A stretch of DNA of 8,622 nt from Planctomycetota bacterium (GTDB lineage: Bacteria > Planctomycetota > UBA11346), in the NCBI GenBank assembly GCA_947440715.1, contig CANETI010000095.1, positions 1 to 8,622 of the forward strand. Direction: 5' to 3'. The position numbers and the translations under genes were made by a program. The notes beneath the pieces were generated by a model. That model saw only the letters and a program-made list of their open reading frames with translations. It made no database searches and had not been told where the DNA came from. Shown piece after piece: positions 7,161 to 8,622 of the stretch (position 1 is its first letter; each line of letters opens with the position of its first letter).

Positions 7161-7267
7161 GGTGGCTTTCTAACACTATCCAACGATCCCGCCACCAGTG
7201 CCAGTGGCAGTCAATTGAACAAACTGGTGGTCGAGTGAACCGGCGTGTTGCGCCTGCGACCACTTGT
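7161..7267. promoter_or_regulatory. Chain of alternative hairpins between two divergent genes
   Basis: Four segments can pair in three overlapping ways. GGTGGC (7161-7166) pairs with GCCACC (7191-7196). CCACCAGT (7192-7199) pairs with ACTGGTGG (7223-7230). GTGGTCG (7227-7233) pairs with CGACCAC (7257-7263), and this last stem can extend outwards over a single mismatch and enclose an inner GGCG-TGTTG-CGCC hairpin. Adjacent stems share bases and so exclude each other, as in attenuators and some riboswitches. The last stem ends 19 bases before the plus-strand ATG at 7283. It is not followed by a T run, so it is not a classic terminator. The gap must also hold promoters for both divergent genes; none is clear. 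Confidence 0.35.
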
Positions 7268-7282
7268 TAGAACATCCAGGTC

Positions 7283-7606
7283 ATGAAACCACATCCCCCG
7301 GGCGCTGTTGCGAGTCTCGTTTTCGGTATTTGTGCCTTAATCACCGGCTTGGTGCCGTTGTTCGGCATGCTGTTAGGCATGATCGCTACGATACAATCTC
7401 GGCGAGCGGACAGTTTCTTGCGCGCAGATCAAGATCGTTACCAAGTGACCAGTTTGCCGGTTGCCGGTTTGGTGACCGGTATCATTGGAATTACCATGTC
7501 GTTGGTCTCAACGCTGTGGGCATTATTTTGGTTTGCCGTAATTGGCGCCATTGCAACTGCGGCAGCACATCAACCGGTGCCTGTGGAGCCGGTACTTTTG
7601 TGGTAG
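7283..7606 (+). CDS. Small two-helix membrane protein, DUF4190-like
   Basis: The only plus-strand gene I support. The 107-residue product has two hydrophobic stretches, about 8-34 (VASLVFGICALITGLVPLFG) and 59-92 (VAGLVTGIIGITMSLV), joined by a short charged loop containing QSRRAD and RADQDR. This repeated ASLVxGI and AGLVxGI layout with a central Arg-rich loop is typical of DUF4190-type inner-membrane proteins, whose role is not established. The loop probably lies in the cytoplasm because of its Arg residues. Only a weak AGG lies just before the start codon. The stop TAG falls in the first copy of the downstream tandem repeat, so repeat copy number does not alter the protein as long as that first stop is kept. 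It is divergent from the 706-residue gene. Confidence 0.75.
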   Translation: MKPHPPGAVASLVFGICALITGLVPLFGMLLGMIATIQSRRADSFLRADQDRYQVTSLPVAGLVTGIIGITMSLVSTLWALFWFAVIGAIATAAAHQPVPVEPVLLW

Positions 7607-7688
7607 CGGTGTAAACTGTGGTAGCGGTGTAAACTGTGGTAGCGGTGGAGACTGTGGTAGCGGTGTAAACTGTGGTAGCGGTGGTTAC
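7599..7688. repeat. Minisatellite of five 18-bp units
   Basis: Five contiguous copies of TGTGGTAGCGGTGTAAAC. Units 1, 2 and 4 are identical; unit 3 ends GGAGAC and unit 5 ends GGTTAC. Each unit carries a TAG in the frame of the upstream membrane-protein gene, whose stop is in unit 1. The array lies between that gene and the convergent minus-strand gene ending at 7748. Near-identical short units suggest recent expansion by slippage and likely copy-number variation between strains. No strong terminator hairpin is visible in 7689-7747. Confidence 0.93.
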
Positions 7689-7747
7689 TGGCTTTAGATT
7701 TCGCGTTGAGCGATAAATAATAATTAAATCAGTGCAGGGAACGCCTA

Positions 7748-8320
7748 TTATTTTGTTGGCGAATTTTCTACCAAGGCAGCTTTTTTCCTGCCCGCAGTCA
7801 ACCACGCGCCGACACCAAGTGGCGCACTAATCAATAAGACGGGTAAGCCAATCAGGGTAAAGAGCGGCATCACTAAACCGGTTAGCCCGAGAGCGGTTTG
7901 CGCGACTGGTCCGCGATCGCTGAGTAAGCGTTCGCCTAAAGCGCGGGCACAAACGGCGTAACCAGCTCCAGCCCAGAAAAACACCCATAAACCAAGCAGG
8001 ATTTGACCGCGTAGTCGTGTTTCACCGAATTTAATCAAAACGAAGGTTAGAAATATTGCGGGGATGCTCCAGACGAAAAAACCAACAATAAAACAAGTTA
8101 TCGGTGCCTGTCGTAAACGATCGACGGCGAGGCGTTGGCGATCTGGGGCTAACATCATCCAGAGCAGAGCCATACCAAAAATGCCGATCAATAATCCGAC
8201 GTAGGGCACCGCGCCCAAGGCTAATTCTTGCGCTTTATTGAAGCGATCAATTTGTTCCGGCAAATGATGGCTAACGGCTGGGCCACCGAGGCCGAGCGGA
8301 TCGGATTTTATGTCACTCAT
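7748..8320 (-). CDS. Polytopic membrane protein of unknown function
   Basis: 190 residues from the ATG at 8320. This start is chosen because ATGA overlaps the stop of the upstream gene and GGAG lies 6 bases before it; a TTG five codons earlier is a poorer choice. After a soluble N-terminus (about 34 residues) there are hydrophobic segments near 35-57, 73-96, 105-125 and 140-175, the last long enough for two helices, so four or five membrane spans. The loop near 60-72 is Arg rich (DRQRLAVDRLRQ) and the C-terminus is basic (GRKK), pointing to cytoplasmic positions. No catalytic motif or named family is recognised. It is translationally coupled to the preceding small membrane protein, so the two probably form one membrane complex or act in sequence. 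Confidence 0.8.
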   Translation of the reverse strand: MSDIKSDPLGLGGPAVSHHLPEQIDRFNKAQELALGAVPYVGLLIGIFGMALLWMMLAPDRQRLAVDRLRQAPITCFIVGFFVWSIPAIFLTFVLIKFGETRLRGQILLGLWVFFWAGAGYAVCARALGERLLSDRGPVAQTALGLTGLVMPLFTLIGLPVLLISAPLGVGAWLTAGRKKAALVENSPTK

Positions 8321-8586
8321 ATAAGTCTCCGCCAAGTGATGGCTAACGTGATGCTGGCAATAATCGCCCCGATCACGATTTCAATTAAGGTGTCGGGATC
8401 AAAAAACGCAACTGCGCCACGCAAACCACCATCATTGGTTACGTCAGTGACGCCAGCGATGTCTATATTTGGCATGATGGCAATGCCCACGAGAAAAAAT
8501 GCAGCAATGATAAACCAGGGGAAAAGAGCGGTTTTCTCTGGTGTGCTGATTCGCGCGGATAATTGCTGGTCAGCGACGCGCGCCAT
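8317..8586 (-). CDS. Small membrane protein, or C-terminal end of a longer one cut by the window edge
   Basis: 89 residues from the ATG at 8586, with hydrophobic segments at about 21-39 (LFPWFIIAAFFLVGIAIMP) and 67-85 (IEIVIGAIIASITLAITW) joined by an acidic, Gly-containing loop. No family is recognised. The frame stays open for a further 12 codons upstream to the end of the window (DAPRNPVLTAQV), so the true start may lie outside. Only a weak AGG precedes the ATG used here. Its stop TGA overlaps the next start as ATGA, which indicates co-translation with the 190-residue membrane protein. Both being membrane proteins supports a shared role. Confidence 0.65.
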   Translation of the reverse strand: MARVADQQLSARISTPEKTALFPWFIIAAFFLVGIAIMPNIDIAGVTDVTNDGGLRGAVAFFDPDTLIEIVIGAIIASITLAITWRRLI

Positions 8587-8622
8587 GACCTGCGCGGTTA
8601 GAACTGGATTGCGCGGCGCATC

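Noticed and set aside
7491..7805. Minus-strand open frame of about 104 codons with YTATTV hexapeptide repeats
   Set aside because: It starts with GTG inside the 3' end of the 190-residue membrane gene, runs antisense to the DUF4190-like gene, and its repeat simply reflects the 18-bp DNA array.
8321..8335. Upstream TTG start for the 190-residue membrane protein
   Set aside because: The ATG at 8320 has a GGAG at proper spacing and an ATGA overlap with the preceding gene; the TTG would lie within the Shine-Dalgarno region's coding context.

Overview
The window reads as ordinary bacterial chromosome, and almost all of its genes are on the minus strand. The organism cannot be named from sequence alone. 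The best clue is a 706-residue exported protein with a pilin-like C-terminal part (an AIPNLLESR-type helix followed by a D-x-N-x-D-G-x-G-E loop). From memory, that style of protein is common in Planctomycetota and neighbouring PVC-type phyla, so I lean that way with low confidence. The MetH fragment also has a second-domain motif (DVSVAWTGRDE) unlike the E. coli version. No insertion sequence, phage gene, CRISPR array, tRNA or rRNA is visible.

Layout from left to right. Bases 1-2299 hold a methionine-cycle unit read leftwards. It contains a palindromic operator candidate, an ArsR-type HTH protein fused to a SAM-methyltransferase fold (SahR-like), and the N-terminal third of cobalamin-dependent methionine synthase metH. 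The two genes overlap by 4 bases (ATGA). The likely logic is that the regulator senses S-adenosylhomocysteine and controls its own operon, including metH. Next come an unrecognised helical 361-residue protein (2410-3495) and trmB, a SAM-dependent tRNA m7G46 methyltransferase (3582-4292), both on the minus strand.

Bases 4449-7117 form an envelope gene pair: the 706-residue exported protein, then 8 bases later a 179-residue lipoprotein with a glycine-rich strand. The close spacing suggests they are co-expressed.

Bases 7118-7282 separate this pair from a divergent small two-helix membrane protein (DUF4190-like, 7283-7606, plus strand). This gap contains a chain of inverted repeats that can pair in mutually exclusive ways. 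The small gene ends inside a five-copy 18-bp tandem repeat (7599-7688). Facing it are two overlapping minus-strand membrane-protein genes (8586-8317, then 8320-7748), again joined by an ATGA overlap.

The points most worth a second look are the 24-bp perfect palindrome 6 bases from the sahR-like start codon, a second palindrome built from the same half-sites inside the 706-residue gene, the internal pilin-like domain fusion, the minisatellite at a stop codon, and the alternative hairpins at 7161-7267.
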